Assembly (NCBI RefSeq): GCF_020832045.1
Contig: NZ_JAFIFK010000024.1
Span: forward strand, 38,706 to 102,705
From: Halomonas sp.
GTDB lineage: Bacteria > Pseudomonadota > Gammaproteobacteria > Pseudomonadales > Halomonadaceae
DNA: 64,000 nt
Direction: 5' to 3'
Shown: piece by piece, positions 1 to 10,500 of the stretch
Position numbering within the stretch: position 1 is the stretch's first letter
How the letters are laid out: each line of letters opens with the position of its first letter
Program-made: the position numbers and the translations under genes
Notes under the pieces: model-generated
What the model was told of the DNA's origin: nothing
Database searches by the model: none
What the model saw: the letters and a program-made list of their open reading frames with translations, nothing else

Positions 1-764
1 AGGCTGAAGCTCATCGCCGAAATGATCAGGAAGAACACGCAGATCAGCTCGATCACGGCGCTGTCGAAGTAGCCGATGCTGGCGTCGTAGGTGGAGAAGC
101 CGCCGATGGCCACGGTGGAGAAGCTGTGGCCCAGGGCGTCGAACCAGTTCATGCCGGCGGCCAGGTAGGCCAGGAAGCAGGTCAGCGTCAGGGCGGCGTA
201 GATGTACCACAGCGCCTTGGCCGTCTCGGTGATGCGCGGGGTCAGCTTGGAGTCCTTGAGCGGGCCCGGGATCTCGGTGCGATAGAGCGCCATGCCGCCT
301 ACCCCCAGGGTCGGCAGGATCGCCACTGCGAGAACCACGATCCCCATGCCACCCAGCCACTGCAGCTGCTGGCGATAGTAGAGCACCGATTCGGGCAGGA
401 ATTCGATGCCGGTGATGACCGTGGCGCCGGTGGTGGTCAGCCCCGAAAACGACTCGAATACCGCGTCGGTGGGTGCCAGGGCGGCGTCCCCGGTGAGCAT
501 GAACGGCAGCGAACCGAACAGCCCCAGTACGCTCCAGAACAGTGCTGCAATCAAGAAGCCGTCGCGAATGCGCAGCTCCTTGCGCGCGTTGCGATTGGGC
601 AGATACATCACCAGACCGGTCATCACGGTGATCATGATGGCGATCATGAAGGCATCCCACTGGCCATCGCCGAATAGCAGCGAGATCAAGATGGGCGGCA
701 TCATGGTCAGGCTGAACATCATCAGCAGCAAGCCGAGGATGCGAAGAATGACTCGCAGGCTCAT
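1..764 (-). CDS. trkH: TrkH-family potassium uptake channel subunit (3' part outside window)
   Basis: Membrane subunit of the Trk K+ uptake system; it forms the K+ pore and works with the cytoplasmic NAD-binding regulator TrkA, encoded 43 bases upstream. About 254 N-terminal residues are visible, beginning MSLRVILRILG and very hydrophobic. Two pore-loop filter sequences can be read: GLTTTGAT in the first pore loop and STVAIGGFST in the second, both typical of TrkH/TrkG. The rest of the protein, with the third and fourth pore loops, lies off the left edge. Start is the ATG whose complement is at 762-764. K+ uptake through Trk is the usual first osmotic response in halophilic relatives. The family call is secure; TrkH versus TrkI/TrkG paralogue cannot be decided here. 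Confidence 0.93.
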   Translation of the reverse strand, partial: MSLRVILRILGLLLMMFSLTMMPPILISLLFGDGQWDAFMIAIMITVMTGLVMYLPNRNARKELRIRDGFLIAALFWSVLGLFGSLPFMLTGDAALAPTDAVFESFSGLTTTGATVITGIEFLPESVLYYRQQLQWLGGMGIVVLAVAILPTLGVGGMALYRTEIPGPLKDSKLTPRITETAKALWYIYAALTLTCFLAYLAAGMNWFDALGHSFSTVAIGGFSTYDASIGYFDSAVIELICVFFLIISAMSFS

Positions 765-807
765 TGGGCGGCGTTCCCTGCGTCGCGGGGTGTCATCGAG
801 CCGTCCA

Positions 808-2181
808 TCAGAAGAACGTCAGCCCGACCTGGAACAGCCGTTCGACGTCGCGGATGCGGCGCTTGTCGATCACGAAGAGGATCAGGTGGTCGCCGGATTC
901 CACCACCACGTCGTCATGGGCGATCAGCACCTCCTTGCCGCGCACGATGGCGCCGATGGTGGTGCCGCGGGGCAGGTCGATCTCGCCGATTGCCCGGCCC
1001 ACCACCTTCGACGACTGCATGTCGCCGTGGGCGATGGCCTCGATCGCTTCGGCGGCACCGCGGCGCAGCGAGTGCACGTTGACGATGTCGCCGCGGCGCA
1101 CGTGGGTCAGCAGGCTGCCGATGGTGGCTTGCTGCGGCGAGATGGCGATGTCGATCTCGCCACCCTGCACCAGATCGACGTAGGCGGCATTGTTGATCAG
1201 CGTGAGGACTTTCTTCGCACCCATGCGCTTGGCCAGCATCGACGACATGATGTTGACCTCGTCATCGTTGGTCAGGGCGCAGAAAATATCGCACTCCTCG
1301 ATGTTCTCCTCTTCCAGCAGGCGCTTGTTGGTGGCGCTGCCGTGCAGCACCACGGTGCGGTTGAGGCGTTCGGAGAGCACCGTACAGCGCTCCAGGCCGT
1401 GCTCGATGATCTTGACCTGATGGCTGTGTTCGAGATGCTCGGCGAGACGCTCGCCGATGTTGCCGCCGCCGGCGATCACCACCCGGCGGAAGTCGCGGTC
1501 GACCCGGCGCAGCTCGCTCATCACGGCACGGATGTCGCGGCGGGCAGCGATGAAGAAGACTTCGTCGTCGGCCTCGATCACGGTGTCGCCGCGGGGAATG
1601 ATCGGCCGATTGCGGCGGTAGATGGCCGCCACCCGAGTGTCGACGCTGGGCATGTGACGGCGCAGGAAGCCGAGGTCCTGGCCCACCAGCGGGCCGCCGT
1701 AGTAGGCCTTCACCGCCACCAGCTGCACCAGGCCGCCGGCGAATTCCAGCACCTGCAGGGCACCGGGGTGCTCGATCAGACGGCGAATGTGGTCGGTGAC
1801 CACCTGCTCGGGGCTGATCAGCACATCGATGGGGACCGCCTCGTGGGCAAACAGACCCTTGCGGGTGAGGTAGGCGGTGGCGCGGACGCGGGCGATCTTG
1901 GTGGGGGTGCGAAACAGGGTGTGGGCGACCTGGCAGGCGATCATGTTGACCTCGTCCTGGCTGGTCACGGCGATCAACATGTCGGCGTCTTCGCAGCCGG
2001 CCTGACGCAGCACCACGGGGTAGGAGCCGGGGCCGACCACGGTGCGGATGTCGAGGCGGGTATGCAGTTCGCGCAACCGTTCGCCGTCGGTGTCCACCAC
2101 CGTGATGTCATTCTCCTCGCGGGCCAGATGCTCGGCCAGCGTACCGCCGACCTGGCCGGCGCCCAGGATGATGATCTTCAT
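808..2181 (-). CDS. trkA: Trk potassium transport regulator TrkA
   Basis: Cytoplasmic NAD(H)/nucleotide-binding gating subunit of the Trk K+ transporter, 457 aa, the usual TrkA length with two tandem RCK modules. The first Rossmann domain opens with [13 protein letters not shown] (GxGxxG) and an acidic strand end VVDTD. The second half repeats the design with [18 protein letters not shown] from about residue 230. Each Rossmann half is followed by a TrkA_C-type domain ([17 protein letters not shown] and [19 protein letters not shown]). It lies directly upstream of trkH in the same direction, so the two are likely co-transcribed. Confidence 0.97.
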   Translation of the reverse strand: MKIIILGAGQVGGTLAEHLAREENDITVVDTDGERLRELHTRLDIRTVVGPGSYPVVLRQAGCEDADMLIAVTSQDEVNMIACQVAHTLFRTPTKIARVRATAYLTRKGLFAHEAVPIDVLISPEQVVTDHIRRLIEHPGALQVLEFAGGLVQLVAVKAYYGGPLVGQDLGFLRRHMPSVDTRVAAIYRRNRPIIPRGDTVIEADDEVFFIAARRDIRAVMSELRRVDRDFRRVVIAGGGNIGERLAEHLEHSHQVKIIEHGLERCTVLSERLNRTVVLHGSATNKRLLEEENIEECDIFCALTNDDEVNIMSSMLAKRMGAKKVLTLINNAAYVDLVQGGEIDIAISPQQATIGSLLTHVRRGDIVNVHSLRRGAAEAIEAIAHGDMQSSKVVGRAIGEIDLPRGTTIGAIVRGKEVLIAHDDVVVESGDHLILFVIDKRRIRDVERLFQVGLTFF

Positions 2182-2292
2182 ATGCTGTCAGGCCCGTCCA
2201 AACGACTCTGCGACGCCGTTATGGCGCCGCAGCATCCGTGGCTAGCATAAACCAGCCGAAGGTGATGTAACAGGTGCGTAGCGCGACTGGCG

Positions 2293-2499
2293 TCAGTCGA
2301 GGGTGAAGCCCACCTTGACGGTTACCTGCCAGTGGCCGATGCGGCCATTCTCGATATGTCCCCGGGTATCCGTCACTTCGAACCAGCGCATGCCGTGCAG
2401 GCTATGCGAGGCCTTCTCCAGGGCGCGCTGGACGGCATCCTCGATGCCCTTCTCGGAGGAACCGGTCAGTTCGATATGTTTGTAGACGTGATCGCTCAT
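2293..2499 (-). CDS. Dodecin family flavin-binding protein
   Basis: Short 68 aa protein that matches dodecins, small proteins that assemble into hollow dodecamers storing or buffering flavins. It reads [14 protein letters not shown], then [12 protein letters not shown], a central W in [12 protein letters not shown] and a final strand [11 protein letters not shown]. The conserved Trp stacks on the flavin in characterised dodecins. It sits between rsmB and trkA in the same orientation, separated from trkA by 111 bases, so it may have its own transcript. The ribosome-binding sequence on the coding strand is AAGGAG followed by CACCC before the ATG. Ligand (FMN, FAD or riboflavin) cannot be told from sequence. 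Confidence 0.9.
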   Translation of the reverse strand: MSDHVYKHIELTGSSEKGIEDAVQRALEKASHSLHGMRWFEVTDTRGHIENGRIGHWQVTVKVGFTLD

Positions 2500-2536
2500 G
2501 GGTGCTCCTTGCTCATGTAATCGATGACAGGGCAGC

Positions 2537-3886
2537 TCAGCCCTGCCGCTTCAGTCTGGCATAAAAAAAGCCATCGTGGCTGTCGGGCTCGGGCAGCAGC
2601 TGGCGACCGGCGCCAACCGGTGTACCCCAGCTCATCTCTTCCGGAGTGGTGACGATGGCGTCGGGGGTTCGCTCGAGGAAGGCGCGGATCTGCTCGTCGT
2701 TCTCTTCGTGAAGCACCGAGCAGGTGGCATACAACAGCGAGCCACCGGGGCGCAGTAGTGGCCACAGATTGTCGAGCAGTCGTGTCTGCAGCTCGGCCAG
2801 CTTGACGATGTCGGAAGGCCGCCGCAGGCGCTTGATGTCGGGGTGGCGGCGAATCACGCCGGTGCCGGAGCAGGGAGCGTCGAGCAGAATGGCATCGAAA
2901 GCGGTGCCGTCCCACCAGTCGCGTCCCGTGGCGTCGGCATGGACCAGCGTGGCCGAGAGTCCCAGGCGCTCGAGGGTATCCTCGACCCGTGCCAGGCGCG
3001 TGGCGTCGCTGTCGAGTGCCAGCAGTTCGATGTCGAACAGTTCCAGCAGGTGCGCCGTCTTGCCGCCGGGAGCACAGCAGGCGTCCAGCACTCGCCCGCC
3101 GGGCCGTGGAGCCAGCGTTGGCCCGAGCAGTTCGGCGGCCAGTTGGGCGGCTTCGTCCTGCACGCTGACGTCGCCCTCGGTGAACCCGGGCAGGGCCTGA
3201 ACGTCGCAGGGCTTGTCCAGCACCAGGCCGTCCGGAGAATGGGTGCACAAGCGTGCCTCGATGCCGCTCTCCACTAGTCTAGCCAGATACGCCTCGCGGT
3301 CCCCGCGACGGCGGTTGATGCGAAGGGTCATCGGCCCGGGTTGGTTATTGGCATCGGCAATGGCACGCCAGTCGTCGGGCCAGGCCTGCCGCAGCGCCTT
3401 GAGCAGCCAGCGGGGATGCAGCAGGGCCACCGCCGGGTCCTGATCGACCTCGGCCTGCAGCGCGGCGGATTCCCGCGTGAGTCGGCGCAGGCAACCGTTG
3501 AGGACCCGGGTGGCCCACTCTTTGCCCAGCTGGCGAGCAGCGCCCGCCGTCTCGCCTACCGCGGCATGGGCGGGAATGCGCAGATAGAGCTGCTGATAGA
3601 TGCCCAGCAGCAGCAGCGCCTGGACATCGGCATCGCGAGCCTTGAGCGGTGACTTGAGCAGCTTGGCCGCAAGTGCTTCAAGGCGGGGCAGGGTACGGCA
3701 CACGCCATAGCACATCGCCTTGAAGAGGGCGCGGTCGCGGGTCACGACTTGATGGTCGTCGAGCTCGTTGAGCGAGCCCTTGCCGGTAATGACGGGCACC
3801 AAGGCGCGGGCGGCGCTGGCACGTACCGCCTGGCCGCCGTCCTGGACCGATTTTCCAGCACGGGTGGAGGGGGTGGAACGATGCAT
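2537..3886 (-). CDS. rsmB: 16S rRNA (cytosine-967 C5) methyltransferase RsmB
   Basis: SAM-dependent enzyme that methylates C967 of 16S rRNA, 449 aa. The N-terminal third is an NusB-like helical domain ([18 protein letters not shown], then [20 protein letters not shown]). The C-terminal catalytic domain has the SAM motif [18 protein letters not shown] and the two family cysteines in [15 protein letters not shown] and [14 protein letters not shown] start it at [11 protein letters not shown] rather than at the longer upstream frame because this ATG overlaps the fmt stop by one base (TGATG), a classic translational-coupling arrangement. Part of the def-fmt-rsmB-trkA order common in Gammaproteobacteria. 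Confidence 0.96.
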   Translation of the reverse strand: MHRSTPSTRAGKSVQDGGQAVRASAARALVPVITGKGSLNELDDHQVVTRDRALFKAMCYGVCRTLPRLEALAAKLLKSPLKARDADVQALLLLGIYQQLYLRIPAHAAVGETAGAARQLGKEWATRVLNGCLRRLTRESAALQAEVDQDPAVALLHPRWLLKALRQAWPDDWRAIADANNQPGPMTLRINRRRGDREAYLARLVESGIEARLCTHSPDGLVLDKPCDVQALPGFTEGDVSVQDEAAQLAAELLGPTLAPRPGGRVLDACCAPGGKTAHLLELFDIELLALDSDATRLARVEDTLERLGLSATLVHADATGRDWWDGTAFDAILLDAPCSGTGVIRRHPDIKRLRRPSDIVKLAELQTRLLDNLWPLLRPGGSLLYATCSVLHEENDEQIRAFLERTPDAIVTTPEEMSWGTPVGAGRQLLPEPDSHDGFFYARLKRQG

Positions 3887-4872
3887 CAGACGCTCTCCTC
3901 GCGGGCATGGCCGAGAACCTGGCCGGGGCACAACCGTTCACTGCCGGCGTTGAGCAGGTCGCGCGCCGCAAGCGGCTTGCCGCCTGGCAGCTGGGCCCGG
4001 GTCACACGCAGCACCTCGTCACCCTGTGTGCCGCAGGCGATACGCAGCGCATCGGCATCCGGAGAGAGCAGGGTGCCGGGAGCAGTCGTTGCTTCGTCTT
4101 CGCGTCGATCGGCTGCTTCGGCCATCAGAAGCCGCAGCCGCTCATCGCCGCAGGCACACCAGGCCACAGGCCAGGGGTTGAAGGCGCGCACCTTGGCGGC
4201 AAGCTCGTCGGCCGGCCGGGTGAAGTCGAGTTCCGCCTCGGCCTTGGAAAGCTTGGCCGCATAGCTCACCCCTTCTTGCGGCTGAGGCGTGGCGGCAAGC
4301 CCCTTGGCTGCCAGAGCGTCCAGCGCCTTGACGATCGCTTCACCGCCCACCTGGGCCAAGGTATCGTGCAGCTCGCCGCCGGTGGTGGTCGCGGTGATGG
4401 GGGTGCGACGCGTAAGCAACATGTCGCCGGTATCGAGTCCGGCGTCCATCTGCATGATGGTCACGCCGCTCTCGCTGTCGCCCGCCTCGATGGCACGCTG
4501 GATTGGCGCCGCTCCGCGCCAGCGCGGCAGCAGTGAGGCGTGTACGTTGAGGCAGCCCAGGCGGGGGATGTCGAGCACCGCTTGGGGCAGAATCAGCCCG
4601 TAGGCGACCACCACCATGATATCGGCCTGATGAGCGGCCAGCTCGGCCTGGACATCGGCGCTCTTCAATGTGGCGGGTTGCAGTACCGGCAGGTCATGTT
4701 CGAGAGCCAGCGACTTGACCGGGCTTGCCGTCAGCTTGCGGCCGCGTCCGGCCGGGCGGTCGGGCTGGGTGTAGACGGCCACGATCCGGTGCTGGCTCGC
4801 CAGCATGGCCGCCAGGCTGGCAGCGGCAAAATCGGGGGTGCCGGCGAAGATGACGCGCAGAGGTGGGGACAT
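3886..4872 (-). CDS. fmt: Methionyl-tRNA formyltransferase
   Basis: Formylates initiator Met-tRNA using 10-formyl-tetrahydrofolate, 328 aa. N-terminal catalytic fold begins [15 protein letters not shown]. The active-site region [18 protein letters not shown] contains the formyl-transfer signature, followed by [17 protein letters not shown]. The C-terminal OB-like domain starts near [15 protein letters not shown]. Stop overlaps the rsmB start by one base. Peptide deformylase, which removes the same formyl group, is encoded about 108 bases upstream, in the usual pairing. Confidence 0.97.
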   Translation of the reverse strand: MSPPLRVIFAGTPDFAAASLAAMLASQHRIVAVYTQPDRPAGRGRKLTASPVKSLALEHDLPVLQPATLKSADVQAELAAHQADIMVVVAYGLILPQAVLDIPRLGCLNVHASLLPRWRGAAPIQRAIEAGDSESGVTIMQMDAGLDTGDMLLTRRTPITATTTGGELHDTLAQVGGEAIVKALDALAAKGLAATPQPQEGVSYAAKLSKAEAELDFTRPADELAAKVRAFNPWPVAWCACGDERLRLLMAEAADRREDEATTAPGTLLSPDADALRIACGTQGDEVLRVTRAQLPGGKPLAARDLLNAGSERLCPGQVLGHAREESV

Positions 4873-4932
4873 GTGTCGAGCCTTGCCAGTGTACGGGTGC
4901 TCTCATCATAACGTGGGCGGCGCCAAACGACG

Positions 4933-4958
4933 AAGGCCAACGCGGTAGCGTTGGCCTT
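4933..4958. terminator. Inverted repeat between def and fmt
   Basis: Perfect 11-bp stem (AAGGCCAACGC with GCGTTGGCCTT) and a four-base loop GGTA. It lies in the def-fmt gap, 23 bases after the def stop in the direction of transcription. No long U tract follows on either strand, so it may be an attenuator or mRNA-stability element and not a full terminator. Confidence 0.5.
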
Positions 4959-4980
4959 AATGGGCGCGAGTCAGGCGTTA

Positions 4981-5493
4981 TCAGGCGGATTGCATCTGCT
5001 TGTGACGCTTCTGCATCTTCTTGAGCACCCGGTCGCGCTTCAGTGGCGAAAGATAGTCGACGAACAGCACGCCTTCGAGATGGTCGTACTCATGCTGGAT
5101 ACAGTGGGCCAGCAGGCCGTCTGCCTCGAGCTCGTAGGGCTTGCCGTCACGATCCATCGCCTTAAGGTGAACCTTAAGTGCGCGCGGCACCTCGGCATAG
5201 TATTCGGGAATCGACAGGCACCCCTCGGACATCAGCTCACGTGCCTCGCCGATAGGCGTGTACGCCGGATTGATCAGCACCAGGGGGCTTGAGCGTTGGT
5301 CGCTGACGTCCATCACGATCACGCGACGGTGCACGTCCACTTGGGTGGCCGCAAGGCCGATGCCGGAAGCGTCGTACATGGTTTCGAGCATGTCATCGAC
5401 AAGCCGGCGTACCTCGTCGTCAACCGCTTCGACCGGTGCTGCCTTGGTACGCAGCCGCTCGTCGGGAAATTCGAGGATAGTCAATTTGGCCAT
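4981..5493 (-). CDS. def: Peptide deformylase
   Basis: Metal-dependent enzyme removing the N-formyl group from nascent proteins, 170 aa. All three family motifs are present: GIGLAATQ (motif 1), EGCLSIP with the metal-binding Cys (motif 2) and QHEYDHL with the two metal-ligand His and catalytic Glu (motif 3). First gene of the leftward def-fmt-rsmB group; divergent from the LysM gene, with a 191-base promoter-containing gap between them. Confidence 0.98.
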   Translation of the reverse strand: MAKLTILEFPDERLRTKAAPVEAVDDEVRRLVDDMLETMYDASGIGLAATQVDVHRRVIVMDVSDQRSSPLVLINPAYTPIGEARELMSEGCLSIPEYYAEVPRALKVHLKAMDRDGKPYELEADGLLAHCIQHEYDHLEGVLFVDYLSPLKRDRVLKKMQKRHKQMQSA

Positions 5494-5684
5494 GGCGTTG
5501 TAACCACCGTTATGCTGTCATTCGGGAATTGCCCCTATTCTAGGGGCCAGCAGGCCAGGGTGAAACTGCTGGCGCGCATATCAATTCAATAGTATTGGAC
5601 TATAACATGGCACGTCGGTTCCGGCGTGGCGCGGGCTTCGAGAGGGTTGGCGCGAAGGGCAGGTATGGGGCAGGGGGAAGGGGA

Positions 5685-6788
5685 ATGAACAGCAAGATCA
5701 AGCGGCGGACAGGTGCGCCGCTGAAGAAGATGCTGGCATGGATTGGCGCCGTCGTGCTGCTGCTGGCGGCGACACTGGTTCAGGCGCAAAGCCTTAGCTG
5801 GGACCAGGGGCTGCGCAGCGATGCGCCGGATCGCTACACGGTGGTGCGTGGCGACACCTTGTGGCACATCGCCGGACGCTTTCTGCGCCACCCCTGGCAA
5901 TGGCCCGAGGTGTGGCAGGTCAACCCTCAGATTCGCAACCCGCACCTGATCTACCCTGGCGACGTGATCTATCTCTACGACTGCAATGGCCGCCCTTGCC
6001 TGGGGCTCGAGCGAGGTCAGGGCGCGGTGCGGCTTTCGCCCGAGGTGCGTCGCATCCCGGTGCGCGAGGCGATCGAGCCTATCCCCCTCGATACGGTCCG
6101 TCATTTCCTGCGCGATCATCGGGTCATCGACGACCCCGAGGCACTCGATGAGTTGGCCTATGTCGTGGCAGGCGACGACCGGCGCATTATCAGCGGAGCC
6201 GGAGATCGTATCTACGCCCGCGGCGAGTTGCAGCGCGGGAATCGCTACGGCATCTACCGGCTGGGTGAGCGCTACCACGACGCAGCCACCGGCGAGCTGC
6301 TGGGTCTGGAGCTGATCGGCATCGGTCGAGCCCGCGCCGAGCGCAGCGAGGACGGTATCGCGGTCATGGAGTTGCTTTCCGCCAACCAGGAAGTTCGCAA
6401 CGACGATATCGTGATGCCGCTGGAGGAGCGCGAGCTAACCAGCGAGTTCATGCCGCGAGCGCCGGATGCCGACGTCCAGGGCACCATCCTGGCGGTGCCC
6501 GGTGGCGTACGCTTCATCGGTCGGCTGCAGGTGGTGGCCGTCGATCGGGGACGGCGCGATGGGCTCGAGACGGGCCATGTGCTCGAGGTCGAGCAGCAGG
6601 GCGAGCGGGTAGTCGACCCGCGTACCGGCGAGTCGCTGCGCTTGCCCGGCACCGATGCCGGCCTGATCATGATCTTTCGACCCTACGACAAGGTCAGCTA
6701 TGGCCTGGTGATGCAGGCAACCCGCGCTCTCGAGGTTGGCGATCGCGTTCATAACCCCCGGCGTGGGGTGGGGGTGGCGCAGCGGTGA
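5685..6788 (+). CDS. LysM domain-containing secreted protein
   Basis: Exported protein of 367 aa with an N-terminal LysM peptidoglycan-binding domain. I start at MNSKIKRRTGAPLKK, which follows AAGGGGA and gives a proper signal peptide (basic start, hydrophobic WIGAVVLLLAATL, cleavage near VQAQ); the open frame extends 90 bases upstream but without a signal-like start. The LysM motif runs from DRYTVVRGDTLWHIA to NPHLIYPGDVIYL, about residues 48-97. The remaining 270 residues resemble the uncharacterised domain usually found in the LysM protein encoded next to dprA in Pseudomonas and Halomonas. The stop overlaps the dprA start by four bases (GTGA). Exact role is unknown; cell-wall association is inferred. 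Confidence 0.88.
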   Translation: MNSKIKRRTGAPLKKMLAWIGAVVLLLAATLVQAQSLSWDQGLRSDAPDRYTVVRGDTLWHIAGRFLRHPWQWPEVWQVNPQIRNPHLIYPGDVIYLYDCNGRPCLGLERGQGAVRLSPEVRRIPVREAIEPIPLDTVRHFLRDHRVIDDPEALDELAYVVAGDDRRIISGAGDRIYARGELQRGNRYGIYRLGERYHDAATGELLGLELIGIGRARAERSEDGIAVMELLSANQEVRNDDIVMPLEERELTSEFMPRAPDADVQGTILAVPGGVRFIGRLQVVAVDRGRRDGLETGHVLEVEQQGERVVDPRTGESLRLPGTDAGLIMIFRPYDKVSYGLVMQATRALEVGDRVHNPRRGVGVAQR

Positions 6789-7930
6789 GCAGAGGAGAGC
6801 CCGCACCAGGCTTGCCGGAGTGGCTGGCATTGACCAAGCTGCCGGGCGTGGGCCCGGCGAAGTTGACCGAAATCGCCTCTGCCGCTCCGGCGTGGCCCTC
6901 CGGATGGCTGGCAAGGCTGCCGCGGCAGGCGGCCACCATGCTGCGGCTATGGCTCGATCATCCGAGCCGCAGCCCGCTGAGCCAGGCGGTAAAGGCCGAT
7001 CTGGCCTGGCTTGCGGCCACGCCCCAGCGGCATCTGCTCTATCCGGGGCATGCCGCCTGGCCCGCACTGCTGGAACAGATCGGCGACCCGCCGCCGCTGC
7101 TTTGGGCCTTGGGCGATCTGGCTGCACTCGAGCCACCCGGGATTGCCATTGTCGGCTCGCGCCGACCCACACGCGATGGGCTTTCCAATGCCGCTGCCTT
7201 TGGCCGGGAGCTGGCCAGCCGCGACTGGTGTGTGGTCAGCGGCATGGCACTTGGCGTCGATGGAGCCGCCCAGCAGGCCGCGCTGGAGGCCGGCGGGCGC
7301 AGCGTGGCGGTGCTAGGCTGTGGCGTCGATGTCGTCTATCCGCCGCGCCATGCGCGGCTCTACCAGCAGCTGCTCGATCACGGCGGGCTGATCCTCTCCG
7401 AACACCCGCCTGGCACCCCGGCACGGCCTGGCTTCTTTCCGCGACGCAACCGCATCGTCACCGGGCTATCGCTGGGTGTGCTGGTGGTGGAGGCTACCGA
7501 GAAGAGCGGTTCCCTGGTCAGTGCACGGCTGGCCATGGAGCAGAACCGCGAAGTCTTTGCGCTGCCCGGTTCGATCAACAACCCTCAGGCAAGGGGCTGC
7601 CTGCAGCTGATTCGTCAGGGCGCGGTGCTGGTACGCCACGTCGATGACATGCTTGAGGAGCTCAGCCATTGGGCGGTTGCGGCAGCATTGGCGGCCCCCG
7701 CTGCCACGCCCCTTGTATCCCCGAGCGCAGGCGCTCCCACAAGCGAGGGGGCTGCCACGGTCGATCCGCTGCTGCGCTGGCTCAGCGATTCTCCCTCTCC
7801 CCTGGATGCACTGGTCAACCTCACGGGGCTTGCCGTACCCGACTGCCAGCGGCGTCTGCTGGAACTCGAGCTGGAGGGCCGCGTCGCTCAGGCTCCCGGC
7901 GGCTGGGTGCGCCTGCGTGAGAACGCCTGA
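6785..7930 (+). CDS. dprA: DNA-processing protein DprA (Smf)
   Basis: Single-stranded DNA-binding protein that loads RecA onto incoming DNA during natural transformation, 381 aa. N-terminal helix-hairpin-helix/SAM region includes LPGVGPAKL. The Rossmann core holds GIAIVGSRRPTRDGL, VVSGMALGVDGAAQQAAL, SVAVLGCGVDVVYPP, FPRRNRIVTGLS and VVEATEKSGSLVSARLA, all typical. A C-terminal winged-helix-like part follows from about residue 315 (LDALVNLTGLAVPDCQRRL). Start is GTG, four bases inside the LysM gene, so translation is probably coupled. Confidence 0.96.
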   Translation: MSRGEPAPGLPEWLALTKLPGVGPAKLTEIASAAPAWPSGWLARLPRQAATMLRLWLDHPSRSPLSQAVKADLAWLAATPQRHLLYPGHAAWPALLEQIGDPPPLLWALGDLAALEPPGIAIVGSRRPTRDGLSNAAAFGRELASRDWCVVSGMALGVDGAAQQAALEAGGRSVAVLGCGVDVVYPPRHARLYQQLLDHGGLILSEHPPGTPARPGFFPRRNRIVTGLSLGVLVVEATEKSGSLVSARLAMEQNREVFALPGSINNPQARGCLQLIRQGAVLVRHVDDMLEELSHWAVAAALAAPAATPLVSPSAGAPTSEGAATVDPLLRWLSDSPSPLDALVNLTGLAVPDCQRRLLELELEGRVAQAPGGWVRLRENA

Positions 7931-8010
7931 GCGTGTTAGCATCCGAGGCCTTTCCGTATCGCTGCGGCCGCCTGCCGTGACCGGCGCCGCTCTGCAGGAG
8001 AATCGAGAAC

Positions 8011-8562
8011 GTGGTTGATACACTTGATGCCGTCGTTGCCGCGTTGCGTGCCGGCGGTGTGATCGCCTATCCCACCGAAGGCGTGTGGGGACTGGGCTGC
8101 GATCCCGACAACGACGAGGCGGTGGCCCGCCTGCTGCGGCTGAAGGAGCGCGATCCGGCCAAGGGCCTGATCCTGATTGCCGCCTCGATCGAACAGTTCG
8201 CGCCATGGCTGGTTGGTCTACCGCCGGAGCTGCATGCACCCCTGGTCGCCAGCTGGCCGGGACCCAACACCTGGCTGGTGCCGGACAACGGTCGCACCCG
8301 CCCCCTGGTGCGTGGGGCCCACGAATGCGTCGCCCTGAGAGTCAGCGACCATTCGGGGGTCGTTGCGCTGTGCCAGGCCTTTGGTGGACCGCTCGTCTCG
8401 ACTTCGGCCAACAAGGCCAGCGAACCCTCGGCCATGAGTGCCGCGCAAGTTCGCGAGATCTTCGGAGACGAACTCGACGCCATCGTCGAGGGGGAGCTGG
8501 GTGGGCTCGACCGGCCCAGCACCATCCGCGATTTACGCAGCGGCCGGGTGCTGAGAGCCTGA
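8011..8562 (+). CDS. tsaC: L-threonylcarbamoyladenylate synthase TsaC
   Basis: YrdC/Sua5 family enzyme, 183 aa, that makes threonylcarbamoyl-AMP from threonine, bicarbonate and ATP for the t6A37 modification of ANN-decoding tRNAs. The family start GGVIAYPTEGVWGLGCDP and the lysine/arginine cluster LLRLKERDPAKGLILI (KxR...K signature) are present, as is LVSTSANKASEPSA in the substrate pocket. Short TsaC type without the Sua5 extension. Start is a GTG after AGGAGAATCGAGAAC. Located between dprA and hemF, the common neighbourhood of tsaC in this class. Confidence 0.95.
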   Translation: MVDTLDAVVAALRAGGVIAYPTEGVWGLGCDPDNDEAVARLLRLKERDPAKGLILIAASIEQFAPWLVGLPPELHAPLVASWPGPNTWLVPDNGRTRPLVRGAHECVALRVSDHSGVVALCQAFGGPLVSTSANKASEPSAMSAAQVREIFGDELDAIVEGELGGLDRPSTIRDLRSGRVLRA

Positions 8563-8617
8563 GGGCGGCGACCCGCGTCCACGGCCTGTCAGTAGCCTGG
8601 GCGCATACCTCGTATGA

Positions 8618-10386
<1,769 letters not shown>

Positions 10387-10388
<2 letters not shown>

Positions 10389-10420
10389 CGTTGAAGCGCT
10401 GGGTTGACAGCTTCAACGCT
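10387..10420 (+). terminator. Terminator-like hairpin after aroE
   Basis: Perfect 11-bp stem AGCGTTGAAGC / GCTTCAACGCT with a 12-base loop, beginning at the aroE stop codon. It is followed by a moderately T-rich stretch (GCTTTCTAGGGTTGTTT). It separates the hemF-aroE transcript from the ABC transporter operon. Confidence 0.6.
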
Positions 10421-10442
10421 GCTTTCTAGGGTTGTTTGGAGA

Positions 10443-10475
10443 TATTCATGCCAGGTTGAGTATCTGACATGAATA
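10443..10475. promoter_or_regulatory. Inverted repeat upstream of ABC operon, possible operator
   Basis: TATTCATG (10443-10450) and its exact complement CATGAATA (10468-10475) are separated by 17 bases, just upstream of a TACAAT hexamer at 10481 and the GTG start at 10501. The spacing and location would suit a dimeric regulator or a stem-loop in the leader. No regulator gene is adjacent, so this is only a candidate. Confidence 0.35.
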
Positions 10476-10500
10476 ACAACTACAATCCGAGGAAAATTTA

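Noticed and set aside
406..2250. Long open frame on the plus strand opposite trkA and trkH
   Set aside because: It is antisense to two well-identified genes, is rich in His/Asp/Ala from codon shadowing in high-GC DNA and shows no family motif.
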